A stretch of DNA of 45,007 bases, taken from NCBI GenBank assembly GCA_002709565.1, contig PAPY01000009.1:1-45007 (forward strand), in the 5' to 3' direction. Shown here piece by piece: positions 25,037 to 35,037 of this stretch. The stretch comes from Legionellales bacterium (GTDB lineage: Bacteria; Pseudomonadota; Gammaproteobacteria; UBA1113). The notes beneath the pieces are model-generated. The model did not search any database, was not told where the DNA came from, and saw only the letters and a list, made by a program, of their open reading frames with translations. How positions within the stretch are numbered: position 1 is the first letter of the stretch; each line of letters begins with the position of its first letter. A program made the translations under genes and the position numbers.

Positions 25037-26009
25037 GATTACCCTGATTGAAGCAGTTACCCAGGCCCTCGCTTACGAACTGGATCATGATGAGAATGTA
25101 CTCGTATTCGGTGAAGACGTCGGCAAGAACGGCGGTGTGTTTCGCGCCACTGATGGTTTACAGGCGCGCTTTGGTGAAGACCGGGTCATGGACTCGCCCT
25201 TGGCCGAGTCCTTGATTGCGGGTATGTCGGTGGGTATGGCAAGCCAAGGATTAAAGCCCGTAGCAGAATTCCAATTCATGGGGTTTATTTACCCTGGATT
25301 TAACCAGATCATTAATCACATCGCCCGCCTGCGTAACCGTACTCGTGGCCGCTTAACTTGCCCACTCGTGATGCGTGCACCGTTTGGTGGTGGAATTCGC
25401 GCACCGGAACATCACTCTGAGAGTACTGAAGCCCTGTTTGCCCATATCCCTGGCATGAAAGTTGTGATTCCTTCATCCCCAGCCCGGGCCTATGGCCTGC
25501 TACTCGCCGCTATCCGCGACCCTGATCCAGTGTTATTTCTTGAGCCAAAACGGATTTACCGCTTGGTCAAACAAGATGTACCCGATAATGGTATTGCCAT
25601 TCCTATGGGGCAATCTTTTATTTTGCGTGAAGGTAGTGATATCACCTTGGTAAGCTGGGGGGCATCAATGACCGAGACCCTCAAAGCTGCTGAACAATTG
25701 GCAACCCAGGGCATTAATGCTGAAGTCATTGATGTTGCCACCATCAAGCCCCTTGATATGGACACCATTCAAGCCTCAGTTGAAAAAACTGGCCGCTGTG
25801 TCATTATTCATGAAGCAGCACGAACTTGTGGTGTGGGTGCTGAAATTGCCGCAACGTTGGCAGAGCGCAGTTTATTATCGTTGTTTGCGCCAATTCAGCG
25901 GGTAACGGGTTATGACACAGTGATGCCCTATTTCAGGCTTGAAAAACATTACCTACCCAGCGTTGCACGTATAGTAAAGACCGTAAAACAAACCATGGAG
26001 TTTGCATGA
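25029..26009 (+). CDS. bkdA2: 2-oxoacid dehydrogenase E1 component, beta subunit
   Basis: A 326-residue partner of E1 alpha in the transketolase-type heterotetramer. Motifs are VFGEDVGKNGGVFRATDGL, SPLAESLIAGMSVGMA, RAPFGGGIRAPEHHSES and the transketolase C-terminal domain (ITLVSWGASMTETLKAAEQL, then VIDVATIKPLDMDTI). The ATG at 25029 is chosen because GGGAGG sits 5 nt upstream and the protein then begins MTEITLIEAV as in the family; an ATG nine codons earlier lies deeper in E1 alpha. It overlaps E2 by ATGA. Confidence 0.9.
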   Translation: MTEITLIEAVTQALAYELDHDENVLVFGEDVGKNGGVFRATDGLQARFGEDRVMDSPLAESLIAGMSVGMASQGLKPVAEFQFMGFIYPGFNQIINHIARLRNRTRGRLTCPLVMRAPFGGGIRAPEHHSESTEALFAHIPGMKVVIPSSPARAYGLLLAAIRDPDPVLFLEPKRIYRLVKQDVPDNGIAIPMGQSFILREGSDITLVSWGASMTETLKAAEQLATQGINAEVIDVATIKPLDMDTIQASVEKTGRCVIIHEAARTCGVGAEIAATLAERSLLSLFAPIQRVTGYDTVMPYFRLEKHYLPSVARIVKTVKQTMEFA

Positions 26010-27370
26010 GCATTTTCAATTTACCCGATTTAGGCGAAGGCTTACCTGATGCTGAAATTCACGAATGGCATGTCAAAGAAGGCGACACCGTAGAAGTCGA
26101 TCAATTGCTAGTCTCTATGGAAACAGCAAAAGCTGTCGTCGATGTGCCAGCACCCCAGGGCGGAAGGATTGTCAAACTCCATGGTCAAGCTGGTGATGTT
26201 ATCAGCACTGGCTCCCCATTGGTGGAATTTGCTGAGGGTGAGGCCAAGGCTGCGCAACAACCACAGGCGCCCCAGGCGGCAGAACCTCAAGCACCACAAA
26301 AACCGCAGACGCAAACACCTAGTGTAAGGGAAGCAGCTAACTTAGCTGCCGCAGATATGTCTGTACCCGAAACAAAACCCGAAACCGCCTCTAGAGTCGT
26401 GGCAGAGACGCCAACAGCAACGGCACAGTCTTCAGAGCCTGCAACTGAAGCGCCAAAAGGCGCCACTGTTGCTGGCAGCATTGAAGTAGGCAATACAGTG
26501 CTGAAGGAATCGCCTACAGGCATTGCGCCAAAGCCTACTGACAGTGGCGGTGAACAATTGCGTGTCTTACCTGCTGTACGCAATTTAGCAAATCGTTTAC
26601 GGGTGGATTTGAACACCCTCAAAGGCTCTGGGCCAAATGGCTTAATTACCCTCGAGGATGTCAAAAATGCCGCTGGCAATGCTGTCAGCACACCGCGCGA
26701 ACCCGTTGATAATCCAATACCCGAACAAACCATTGGCGATAAACAACCTTTACGTGGCGTTAGGCGCAGCATGGCACAAGCGATGATTTTGTCACACCAA
26801 GAAGTGGTGCCAGTAACATTGGTTGAAGATGCCGATTTACATGCCTGGCGTGAAGGCACAGATATCACCATTCGTATTTTGCGCGCCCTGGCGAAAGCCT
26901 GCTTGGCCGAACCTTCGCTGAACGCCGTGTTTGATGGCAAGACATTATCACGGGAGCTAAAACAAACCGTCAATGTCGGCATTGCGATGGATTCATCTGA
27001 AGGCTTATTCGTGCCGGTGATTAAGGATATTGCCAATACAACACCAGAAGACTTACGCTACACCATTAATCGCTTCAAAGACCAAGTCAGCAATCGCACT
27101 ATCCCACAGGAAGACTTACAAGGTGCGACGATTTCTCTCTCTAACTTCGGTACCTTTGCTGGCCGCTATGCAAACCCCATCGTGGTACCGCCTTGTGTTG
27201 CAATCTTAGGTACTGGTCGTATGCGCGAAGAATTTATCCCTGTCAATGGTCAACCCGAAATTCATCGAATACTACCATTGTCATTGACCTTTGATCACCG
27301 CGCAGCAACCGGCGGCGAAGCCAGTCGCTTTTTGGGTGAAGTGATTAAGGATCTGCAGTTGGTGGACTAG
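26006..27370 (+). CDS. bkdB: Dihydrolipoyl acyltransferase E2 component of the branched-chain 2-oxoacid dehydrogenase
   Basis: A 454-residue three-domain E2. A single lipoyl domain (1-80) has the lipoylated Lys42 in METAKAVVDV. A long Ala/Pro/Gln-rich linker, unusually rich in QAPQAAEPQAPQKPQ, leads to the E1/E3-binding domain (about 187-225, RVLPAVRNLANRLRVDL and GSGPNGLITLEDV). The catalytic domain follows (about 250-454). The active-site motif reads DHRAATGG: the catalytic His431 is present but the position usually held by Asp (HxxxDG) is Thr435. Last gene of the ldh-E1a-E1b-E2 run. No E3 gene is present, so Lpd must come from elsewhere. Confidence 0.9.
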   Translation: MSIFNLPDLGEGLPDAEIHEWHVKEGDTVEVDQLLVSMETAKAVVDVPAPQGGRIVKLHGQAGDVISTGSPLVEFAEGEAKAAQQPQAPQAAEPQAPQKPQTQTPSVREAANLAAADMSVPETKPETASRVVAETPTATAQSSEPATEAPKGATVAGSIEVGNTVLKESPTGIAPKPTDSGGEQLRVLPAVRNLANRLRVDLNTLKGSGPNGLITLEDVKNAAGNAVSTPREPVDNPIPEQTIGDKQPLRGVRRSMAQAMILSHQEVVPVTLVEDADLHAWREGTDITIRILRALAKACLAEPSLNAVFDGKTLSRELKQTVNVGIAMDSSEGLFVPVIKDIANTTPEDLRYTINRFKDQVSNRTIPQEDLQGATISLSNFGTFAGRYANPIVVPPCVAILGTGRMREEFIPVNGQPEIHRILPLSLTFDHRAATGGEASRFLGEVIKDLQLVD

Positions 27371-27375
27371 GGATC

Positions 27376-28140
27376 TCAACTCGGCGCTAACCGAATAGCG
27401 CCATCTAAACGAATCACGCTGCCATTTAACATTGGATTTTCAATAATATGTTGGGCAAGCCGAGCGTACTCACTGGCTTTGGCGAGACGTTGAGGGAATG
27501 GAACAGACTCAGCAAGGCTCGCTTGTATGTCCTCAGGCAAGGCCCGCATCATCGGCGTCTCTACTAAGCCCGGCGCAATAGTCATTACCCGAATGCCGAA
27601 GCGGGCAAACTCACGGGCAGCGGGCAACCCCATGGCTACCACGCCGCCTTTAGAGGCGCTGTAGGCCGCCTGGCCAATTTGTCCCTCAAAGGCTGCGACA
27701 GAGGCAGTATTGATAATAACCCCCCGCTCACCATTATCATTCAACGGTTCAGCAACACTCATCTCAGCAGCCGCCAAACGCATAATATTAAAGGTCCCCA
27801 CCAGGTTCACATTAATAACGTGCATAAAACTCTCAAGCTCCATGGGCCCTTCGCGGCCCACTATCCGCTTCGCCGGTGCAATGCCCGCACAATTGACACA
27901 GATCTGTGGTACGCCGAGGGTTTCTTTTACCTGTTGCATGGCTTTGCTGGCATCCTTTGCCGAACTCACATCACAGGCAATCGCAATCCCCCTTAGGTCT
28001 TTTGCCAGCACCTCAATCCCTTCGCCATTAATATCCAACAGAGCGACTTTGGCCCCTAATTTGTGTAAATGGCGGGCTGTCGCTGCCCCCATCCCTGAAC
28101 TGGCCCCTGTGATTATGGCAACCGAATGATTAATATCCAC
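27376..28140 (-). CDS. SDR dehydrogenase, HSD10-like 3-hydroxy-2-methylbutyryl-CoA dehydrogenase type
   Basis: A 254-residue NAD-dependent short-chain dehydrogenase. It has TGASSGMG (11-18), VNCAGIAPA, the catalytic Ser in NTASVAAFEG, and Tyr160/Lys164 in YSASK. The long insert MELESFMHVINVNLVGTFN and the C-terminal LAQHIIENPMLNGSVIRLDGAIR match the HSD17B10-like group, which acts on 3-hydroxyacyl-CoAs in isoleucine breakdown. I prefer the GTG start at 28140, with GAGGAG 9 nt upstream, over the ATG at 28170. It is convergent with E2 (5 nt between stops), in keeping with branched-chain catabolism. Confidence 0.85.
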   Translation of the reverse strand: MDINHSVAIITGASSGMGAATARHLHKLGAKVALLDINGEGIEVLAKDLRGIAIACDVSSAKDASKAMQQVKETLGVPQICVNCAGIAPAKRIVGREGPMELESFMHVINVNLVGTFNIMRLAAAEMSVAEPLNDNGERGVIINTASVAAFEGQIGQAAYSASKGGVVAMGLPAAREFARFGIRVMTIAPGLVETPMMRALPEDIQASLAESVPFPQRLAKASEYARLAQHIIENPMLNGSVIRLDGAIRLAPS

Positions 28141-28225
28141 CTTAATGTACTCCTCAGCTAAATGGTGCATTCCACCCGCAAACGTGTCACTATTGTAGCA
28201 AAGGATTGTTTAGTAAGGGATACTC

Positions 28226-29725
28226 ATGCTGAAACGGTTGCGTAATGCAGGATGCTACGCAGGTGTGACTTGTGCTTGCCTCTGGCTGGCAGCCTGTGCT
28301 GTGGGCCCAGATTACAAACCGCAACCCGCCCCTAACAGCGCCAGTTACACCAATACCCCCCTCCCCACTAAGACCCGGGCAACGCCAGATGCAGGCAATG
28401 CTGGCAATAGCCAACGCTTTTCAGCCCAACAATCAATCCCCATGGATTGGTGGAATGTTTTACATTCCCAACAAATCAACACGTTGATAAAAGAAGGCAT
28501 GGTTAATAGCCCATCACTTGCTGCTGCTAAAGCCACCCTGGTGCAAGCCCAAGCTACCCTCAATGCCGAAATTGGTAATTTATTATTCCCATCTTTGGAC
28601 TTCACCGGCAGCGCAGAGCGGCAGCGGAGTTCGACAATTTCATTAGGTCAGGACATGCCTAGTTCTATTTTTAGGCTATTCAATGCTACCGTCGGTATCG
28701 ATTATCTGTTGGATATTTTTGGTGGCTCCCGCCGCACGATTGAGGCCTATCGGGCAGACGTTGATTATGAAAAATACCAACTGCAAGCAGCCTACCTTAG
28801 CCTGAGTAGCAATATTGCGAGTACGAGCATTGCTGTCGCTTCTTTGAGCGATCAAATTAAAGCAACTAAGGCACTCATTAACGATCAGGCAGATATTTTA
28901 CGCATAACCAAACAACAATTTTCGCTGGGCGGTGTCAGCAAAGAAGATGTGCTATTGCAACAAACAACATTGGCACAAACAGAAGCCACACTACCAACTT
29001 TAAAACAAGCACAGGCTGAAGCAACTCATACGCTGGCCGTGCTCACAGGTAAATACACGAACCAACAACCCGTACCGCACTTATCCCTTAATCAATTGCA
29101 ATTACCCAAACAACTGCCCTATAAACTCCCTGCCCAGCTCGTTGAACAACGCCCCGATATTCAAGCGTCTCAAGCCATGCTCCATGCTGCCAATGCCCAG
29201 ATCGGAATTGCGATTGCGCAGATGTTGCCGCAAGTGACATTAACCGGTGACTATGGGTACTTATCTCAACGTACTAACGATTTCTTTACCAAGCGGCATA
29301 ATACTTGGACTTATGGCGTTGGTGTTAACCAACCTTTATTTCACGGGGGTGCATTATGGTATGAGAAAAAAGCCATTGATGCACAGTATCAAATCGCCCT
29401 CAATCAATACCAAGATACGGTCTTGAATGCCTTCAAAAATGTCGCCGATGTCTTAAGTGCTATCCAACAAGATGCCGTGGTTTATAATCGCGAATTCGCG
29501 GCCAACCACGCCGCCGAAGAGACCTTAACCATCACCAGACAACAGTACAAGCTAGGCGGCGTCGATTATTTAAGCTTACTGGACGCCCAAGAAAAAGTTC
29601 AGCAAACCCGTCTTGCCTTAATCAAAGCCCAAGCAGCCCGCTACTCTGATACCGTTGCGCTGTATGCAGCCCTGGGCGGTGCTTGGTGGACACCGCCCCC
29701 TAACAAGAAGGAAACCACAACATGA
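28226..29725 (+). CDS. RND efflux outer-membrane lipoprotein (NodT/OprM-type)
   Basis: A 499-residue TolC-like outer-membrane channel subunit with a lipoprotein signal (LAAC, lipidated Cys24) followed by AVGPDYKPQ, the usual start of the NodT family. Two repeats of the OEP helical fold are visible (WWNVLHSQQINTLIKEG and LVEQRPDIQASQAMLHAANAQIGIAIAQMLPQVTLTGDYG). It overlaps the downstream adaptor gene by 4 nt (ATGA), so the pump parts are translationally coupled. The outer-membrane gene comes first, an order less common than adaptor-pump-channel. Confidence 0.93.
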   Translation: MLKRLRNAGCYAGVTCACLWLAACAVGPDYKPQPAPNSASYTNTPLPTKTRATPDAGNAGNSQRFSAQQSIPMDWWNVLHSQQINTLIKEGMVNSPSLAAAKATLVQAQATLNAEIGNLLFPSLDFTGSAERQRSSTISLGQDMPSSIFRLFNATVGIDYLLDIFGGSRRTIEAYRADVDYEKYQLQAAYLSLSSNIASTSIAVASLSDQIKATKALINDQADILRITKQQFSLGGVSKEDVLLQQTTLAQTEATLPTLKQAQAEATHTLAVLTGKYTNQQPVPHLSLNQLQLPKQLPYKLPAQLVEQRPDIQASQAMLHAANAQIGIAIAQMLPQVTLTGDYGYLSQRTNDFFTKRHNTWTYGVGVNQPLFHGGALWYEKKAIDAQYQIALNQYQDTVLNAFKNVADVLSAIQQDAVVYNREFAANHAAEETLTITRQQYKLGGVDYLSLLDAQEKVQQTRLALIKAQAARYSDTVALYAALGGAWWTPPPNKKETTT

Positions 29726-30855
29726 CCAAAGCCATGATCAAAATGCTGCTTGCCGTGTTTATACTCTTTGGTGCTATTTTTGCTTGGAAAGTTTATTCAA
29801 GTATCAGCAATAAGTACCATGTCTTCTCCACCCTAAAAGACCGGGTAGAAACCGTCTCCGCCACTGAAACTACCACCAGCACCTGGCAACGCAGTTTATC
29901 TGCCGTCGGTAGTGTGCGAACTTACCAAGGTGTCAATGTCACGACTGAACTAGGCGGTATGATTGAAGAGATCTATTTTCAATCCGGTGAAAAAGTACAA
30001 AAAGACCAACTACTCGTACAATTAGACATCTCCACCGACTTAGCCAAACTCCATTCATTAGAAGCTGAAGCCAATCTTGCCAAAATCACCTACGAGCGAA
30101 ATAAAAAACAACACAAAATCGGTGGTGTAAGCCAGGAAACTCTCGATGAAAATGAAGCACAATACAAAAGCAGCGTGGCAAATGTGGAGGAACAAAAAGC
30201 CACTATCGAGAAAAAAACCATCAAAGCACCATTTGCCGGCAAGTTAGGGATCTCCCTCATCAATGTCGGCCAATACATTAACCCCGGCGATCCGATAGTC
30301 AATCTTGAAACCTTGTCGCCTATTTATGTGGATTTTTACTTGCCTCAAGACGACATTAGCCTATTAAGTGTTGGCGCGCCTATTAGCTTAACTGTAGATG
30401 CATTCGCGGAGCAAACCTTTCGTGGTACCATCACAACCATCAACCCCATCGTTGATAGCAGTAGCCGCAATGTGCAAGTTGAAGCAACATTCATGAATGA
30501 AGAGCAGCAACTGTTGCCTGGCATGTTTGTTCATGTCAGCCTAAATGTGGGCAAACCGCAGCAATATATCACTCTGCCACAAACCGCCATTAGTTTTAAT
30601 CCCTATGGTGACATTGTCTACACTCTCACTAAAACCAGTCAAACTAGCAACGAAAAACCTGTCTGGACTGCCAAAGAATTATTTGTGACAACCGGTGAAA
30701 CCAGAGGTAACCAAATCGCCGTACTCAGTGGCGTTAAAGCTGGCGAGACGGTGGTGACCTCAGGACAAGTCAAGATCATGAATAACAGCAAAGTCGTCAT
30801 TAATAACAGTCTTGCACCCTCAGATGCAGCCAAGCCACAGGTGGAAGGTGAGTAG
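29722..30855 (+). CDS. RND efflux periplasmic adaptor subunit
   Basis: A 377-residue membrane-fusion protein with an N-terminal membrane anchor (about 6-24). The lipoyl-like half is SAVGSVRTYQGVNVTTELGG and the second half KKTIKAPFAGKLGISLINVGQYINPGDPIVNL. Between them lies a short alpha-helical hairpin (about 110-160), and beta-barrel and membrane-proximal domains follow. It links the inner-membrane pump to the outer-membrane channel. Ends 2 nt before the pump gene. Confidence 0.93.
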   Translation: MTKAMIKMLLAVFILFGAIFAWKVYSSISNKYHVFSTLKDRVETVSATETTTSTWQRSLSAVGSVRTYQGVNVTTELGGMIEEIYFQSGEKVQKDQLLVQLDISTDLAKLHSLEAEANLAKITYERNKKQHKIGGVSQETLDENEAQYKSSVANVEEQKATIEKKTIKAPFAGKLGISLINVGQYINPGDPIVNLETLSPIYVDFYLPQDDISLLSVGAPISLTVDAFAEQTFRGTITTINPIVDSSSRNVQVEATFMNEEQQLLPGMFVHVSLNVGKPQQYITLPQTAISFNPYGDIVYTLTKTSQTSNEKPVWTAKELFVTTGETRGNQIAVLSGVKAGETVVTSGQVKIMNNSKVVINNSLAPSDAAKPQVEGE

Positions 30856-30857
30856 CT

Positions 30858-33800
30858 ATGATCACTGATTTATTCATTCGCCGCCCTGTTTTAGCTATTG
30901 TCATTAGTTTAATGATCTTAGTGCTAGGTACCCGTGCCATTGGCATGCTTTCAGTGCAGCAATACCCAACTATCGAAAGCGCCGTTATCACGGTTAATAC
31001 AGCCTATACAGGCGCCTCACCCGAAACCATTACCGCCTTTATCACCACGCCGCTGGAACAAGCCATCGCCCAGGCGAATGGGATAGATTACATTACCTCA
31101 AGTTCCACCCAAAACACCAGCATGATCCAGGCAAATCTGGTATTGAATTATGATCATGACAAAGCTCTGACAGAGATAAACACCCAAGTAAACAGTGTGT
31201 TGAATCAATTGCCCACCGAGGCACAATTACCCGTCCTCACAGTTGCCATCGGCGAAACCGTAGACTCTATGTATATTGGCTTTAACAGCGATACATTGCC
31301 GGCTAACAGAATTACCGATTACCTGGTTCGCGTCATACAGCCGAAACTACAAGCAGTCAATGGTGTACAAACCGCAGAAGTATTAGGCAGCAGTGAAATC
31401 GCTTTGCGGATATGGATAGATCCTGACAAACTCGCAGGCTATGGGTTAACAACATCGCAAATTGCACAGGTCTTATCGGACAATAATTTTATCTCTGCTG
31501 CTGGCCGTACTGATGGCCAGACATTTATCTTGAATCTTAATTCAAATACCAATCTTACCACCGTCGATGAGTTTAAAGACATGGTCATAAAGGCAGACAA
31601 TGGCGCAATCATACGCTTGCGCGATGTTGCCAGTGTTAGCCTGGGACAAGAAAATTATAACTCAGCCGTTACCAAAGACGGCAAAACCGCGGTCTTCATC
31701 GGGATCGTCGTCGCCCCAGGGGCAAATCTCTTAACAGTCCTTGGCGAAGTAAAAAAAACCTTTGCTGCTGCACAACAACAAATTCCCGCTGGCATTGAAA
31801 GCAATATAGTTTATGACTCAAGCTTATTTGTTGATGCGTCAATTGATGAAGTCAATTCTGCATTATTTGAAGCGTTTTTGATAGTCACGGTTGTGATTTT
31901 TATTTTTTTAGGATCAATGCGAGCATTATTCATCCCTGTAATCGCGATCCCCCTCTCTATCGTCGGCACCTTTTTCTTGATGTTAGTGCTGGGATATACC
32001 ATCAACATTTTAACCCTGCTGGCCTTGGTCTTGGCCATTGGTTTAGTGGTGGATGATGCGATTATCGTGGTCGAGAATGTGTCGCGTCATATGGAGCTCG
32101 GCAAATCAGCATTTCAAGCCGCCATACTCAGCGCGCGAGAATTGGCTAAACCCATTGTTGCCATCTCTATCGTACTCATCGCCGTCTACATGCCTATCGG
32201 TTTCATGGGCGGGTTAACGGGTGCATTGTTTACTGAGTTCGCCTTCACCTTAGCCGGTGCCGTGGGTATCTCCGCAGTGATTGCCTTAACACTCTCGCCC
32301 ATGCTCTGCTCACGAATGCTAAAGCATACTCACAAGACCAAATTCATCGCCTGGTTTGATACCAAGTTTGATGGGTTTAAAGATAATTATGAGACGAAGC
32401 TCAGCAACGCCTTAAACTATCTGCCTGTCGTTATTGTATTTGCTATTATTATTTTGGCCAGTAATTTCTTTTTGTTCGAGAGTTCCCAATCAGAACTCGC
32501 TCCTCAAGAAGATCAAGGCATCATTATGACGCAGCTCACTGCCGATACCAATTCATCACTGGATCAAACTGAGATTTACTCCCAAGCTGTTTCCAAGATA
32601 TTCAAGAGCTACCCAGAGACACAAACCACGTTCGAGGTTAATGGCTTAAATGGCGCCAACAATGCGCCTAATCTTAATTTGAACATGGGCGGCATGGTAT
32701 TAAAACCTTGGGGCGAGCGTAAACGCACATCGAACCAACTGCAGCCCATGGTGCAACGCCAACTAGAGGGTATTGCCGGTGCACAAATAGCAGCATTCCA
32801 ACTCCCATCATTGCCTGGCGGCGGCTCTGGTCTACCGGTGCAATTTGTTATCCAGTCAGCCCAACCCCTTGGTGACATGAAGCCCATTGCTGATCAAATT
32901 ACCCAAAAGGGTCGCCAATCAGGTAAGTTTCAGGCGTTATTTCCTGATCTCTACTACAACATGGAGCAGGGACAAATTAAGATTGACCGCGAAAAAGTCG
33001 CTGAGTTTGGCTTAACCCTACAAGATGTGGGCAATGCCATCAGTGCCGCACTCAGTGAAAATTATATTAATTACTTTGATTACATGGGACGTTCATACCA
33101 GGTTATTCCTCAAACCATCCGTCAATCTCGACTCAATGCTAATCCCTTATTGGACTATTATATTAATACTGCATCTGGCACACCGATCTCGTTAGCTACG
33201 GTAGCAACCATCACCAAGAATATAGCGCCGCAGTCGGTAAACCATTTTCAGCAAATGAATTCTATTACCCTGCAAGGTATTCCCGCACCGGGTGTGAGTA
33301 TGGGAGAAGCTATTAGCACATTGAATGACATTGCAAAACCACTCCTGCCCCAAGGTTATACCATTGACTATGCTTCACAATCGCGGCAATTCATGGAGCA
33401 AAGTGATTCCATGGCGATTACCTTTTTGTTGGCGTTAATAATTATCTTTTTGTCCCTTGCCGTATTGTTTAATAGTTTTAGAGATCCGCTTATTGTACTC
33501 ATCAGTGTGCCCATGTCTATTTGCGGGGCGATGATTTTTATCAGTCTAGGTGTGGGCGGTGCGACCCTCAATATCTATACCGAAGTAGGATTGATTACCT
33601 TAATCGGTCTTATCAGTAAGCACGGTATTTTGATCGTTGAATTTGCCAATGATTTACAAGAGCAAGGCAAAAACAAACGCGACGCTGTCATCGAAGCTGC
33701 CGCCATTCGGTTTCGCCCGATATTGATGACCACTGCAGCCATGGTGCTGGGTGTGATTCCTCTCATCATGGCCTCTGGCGCCGGTGCCGAGAGCCGCTTT

Positions 33801-33938
33801 AATATCGGCTTAGTCATCGCGACAGGCATCTCCATCGGCACCTGCTTCACCCTCTTTGTCGTCCCCGCGATGTATTTACTCATAGCCGAGGATTATGCTA
33901 AGCGGAAGCCGGAAGAAGAGGTGGTTTTGGAGGGGTGA
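30858..33938 (+). CDS. RND efflux transporter permease
   Basis: A 1026-residue proton-driven inner-membrane pump of the HAE-1 type. The opening ITDLFIRRPVLAIVISLMILVLG is characteristic. The TM4 proton-relay motif is ALVLAIGLVVDDAIIVVENV, with the two adjacent Asp. Conserved FAEFAFTLAGAV-type (FTEFAFTLAGAV) and TEVGLITLIGLISKHGILIVEFAN blocks mark TM regions. Two large periplasmic loops are present. The last gene of the pump operon; ends 13 nt from the convergent SIR2 gene. Substrates cannot be predicted. Confidence 0.95.
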   Translation: MITDLFIRRPVLAIVISLMILVLGTRAIGMLSVQQYPTIESAVITVNTAYTGASPETITAFITTPLEQAIAQANGIDYITSSSTQNTSMIQANLVLNYDHDKALTEINTQVNSVLNQLPTEAQLPVLTVAIGETVDSMYIGFNSDTLPANRITDYLVRVIQPKLQAVNGVQTAEVLGSSEIALRIWIDPDKLAGYGLTTSQIAQVLSDNNFISAAGRTDGQTFILNLNSNTNLTTVDEFKDMVIKADNGAIIRLRDVASVSLGQENYNSAVTKDGKTAVFIGIVVAPGANLLTVLGEVKKTFAAAQQQIPAGIESNIVYDSSLFVDASIDEVNSALFEAFLIVTVVIFIFLGSMRALFIPVIAIPLSIVGTFFLMLVLGYTINILTLLALVLAIGLVVDDAIIVVENVSRHMELGKSAFQAAILSARELAKPIVAISIVLIAVYMPIGFMGGLTGALFTEFAFTLAGAVGISAVIALTLSPMLCSRMLKHTHKTKFIAWFDTKFDGFKDNYETKLSNALNYLPVVIVFAIIILASNFFLFESSQSELAPQEDQGIIMTQLTADTNSSLDQTEIYSQAVSKIFKSYPETQTTFEVNGLNGANNAPNLNLNMGGMVLKPWGERKRTSNQLQPMVQRQLEGIAGAQIAAFQLPSLPGGGSGLPVQFVIQSAQPLGDMKPIADQITQKGRQSGKFQALFPDLYYNMEQGQIKIDREKVAEFGLTLQDVGNAISAALSENYINYFDYMGRSYQVIPQTIRQSRLNANPLLDYYINTASGTPISLATVATITKNIAPQSVNHFQQMNSITLQGIPAPGVSMGEAISTLNDIAKPLLPQGYTIDYASQSRQFMEQSDSMAITFLLALIIIFLSLAVLFNSFRDPLIVLISVPMSICGAMIFISLGVGGATLNIYTEVGLITLIGLISKHGILIVEFANDLQEQGKNKRDAVIEAAAIRFRPILMTTAAMVLGVIPLIMASGAGAESRFNIGLVIATGISIGTCFTLFVVPAMYLLIAEDYAKRKPEEEVVLEG

Positions 33939-33951
33939 TAAATTTACGGTA

Positions 33952-34914
33952 TTAATCCTTGAATGTGATATAATCAACAATTTCAGTAAAGTCTGGATCA
34001 TACACATTTCCGTTATTAATTAGCTCAAGTATAGTCTTACAATAGTACTTAGTTAGTATCTTGTTAATTTTGTCACGCTGCTCTGCATCCTTAATACCTG
34101 AGAGCAAATCTACTCTTCTCAATCTATCAATAACACATAGCTCACAACCACTATTAATGATAGCATCATTGACGTGCTTATCATTAAAACTATACCCGAT
34201 TACAATAAGCCTCGTATTTTTTCCCTTCAATTCATTACTAAATAAATTGTAATACCATTGCAATAATTCATTCTTAGCTATTGCAAGTGACTTATTATGA
34301 CCTATAACCATCACCGTTCCTTCTTCACACCTCCAGTTGAATGAACCGTGAAGTTTAACATAGAAAATTTTTGGACGCGTTTTGTTTTTCTGTTTATTAA
34401 ATTTTTTTTTGAATACAGCCACATCTTGATCAATATTACATGTTTTCCCTTGTTCAAGAGATATTGATGTACGTGGTGTATCTATCCCTGGTGCAAAAAC
34501 TTCATGAGACTGAAAATACTGCCTTGAATATAGCCCTTCAATTAATAAATCTTGGTTTAGTGTAAAGAGATATCCAATATTATTTTGATTACTCGTAATT
34601 CTACGCAGACAGTCTTTAACAAAATAATAACCACCACTGTTATCGATCCCATTTTTGATTGTATTATTTAAATTTTTGTAGACATCTAACATAATATGCT
34701 TCATGATTTTTTTATCTTGTTCATTAAAACTTGTTCCAGACATAACTTGATAATAAATGTCTTCATAATTAAAACATTTTTGTACTAATTTTTTTAAATT
34801 ATCAGATGAATTTAATTTATTATGATTTAGAATTTTATCAGACATATCCCCTGCAAGTAGACCACCAAAATTTGCGCTGAAACCAGCACCAGTTAAAATA
34901 ATACTCTGTGCCAT
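33952..34914 (-). CDS. SIR2-like domain protein, likely NAD-hydrolysing
   Basis: A 320-residue protein of the SIR2_2 type. NAD-binding motifs are in order: GAGFSANFG (9-17), TLNQD (118-122, Asn120), KLHGSFNW (187-194, His189) and IGYSFNDKHVNDAI (239-252). The catalytic Asn and His are both present, so activity is plausible. The base composition is clearly more AT-rich than flanking genes, with many Asn, Lys, Ile and Tyr, which suggests transfer. SIR2_2 domains are common in bacterial anti-phage proteins that deplete NAD. It has no partner domain here (no HerA, TIR or DSR-type extension), and is divergent from the DUF4143 ATPase gene. Confidence 0.88.
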   Translation of the reverse strand: MAQSIILTGAGFSANFGGLLAGDMSDKILNHNKLNSSDNLKKLVQKCFNYEDIYYQVMSGTSFNEQDKKIMKHIMLDVYKNLNNTIKNGIDNSGGYYFVKDCLRRITSNQNNIGYLFTLNQDLLIEGLYSRQYFQSHEVFAPGIDTPRTSISLEQGKTCNIDQDVAVFKKKFNKQKNKTRPKIFYVKLHGSFNWRCEEGTVMVIGHNKSLAIAKNELLQWYYNLFSNELKGKNTRLIVIGYSFNDKHVNDAIINSGCELCVIDRLRRVDLLSGIKDAEQRDKINKILTKYYCKTILELINNGNVYDPDFTEIVDYITFKD

Positions 34915-35037
34915 ACCCCACCTCCATTATCACAGTGTTCTAATTATAGACAGACTGACACTATTTCCCCCTTAGGCACCCTTATTGGCTTGAAATCACC
35001 CATTATTACGACTAGAATCACTTTAATAAGTAGATTT

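Noticed and set aside
26287-27036. A 249-codon minus-strand open frame inside the E2 gene
   Set aside because: It lies wholly opposite a confidently assigned E2 with recognisable domains; its composition is the complement of Ala/Pro/Gln-rich coding.
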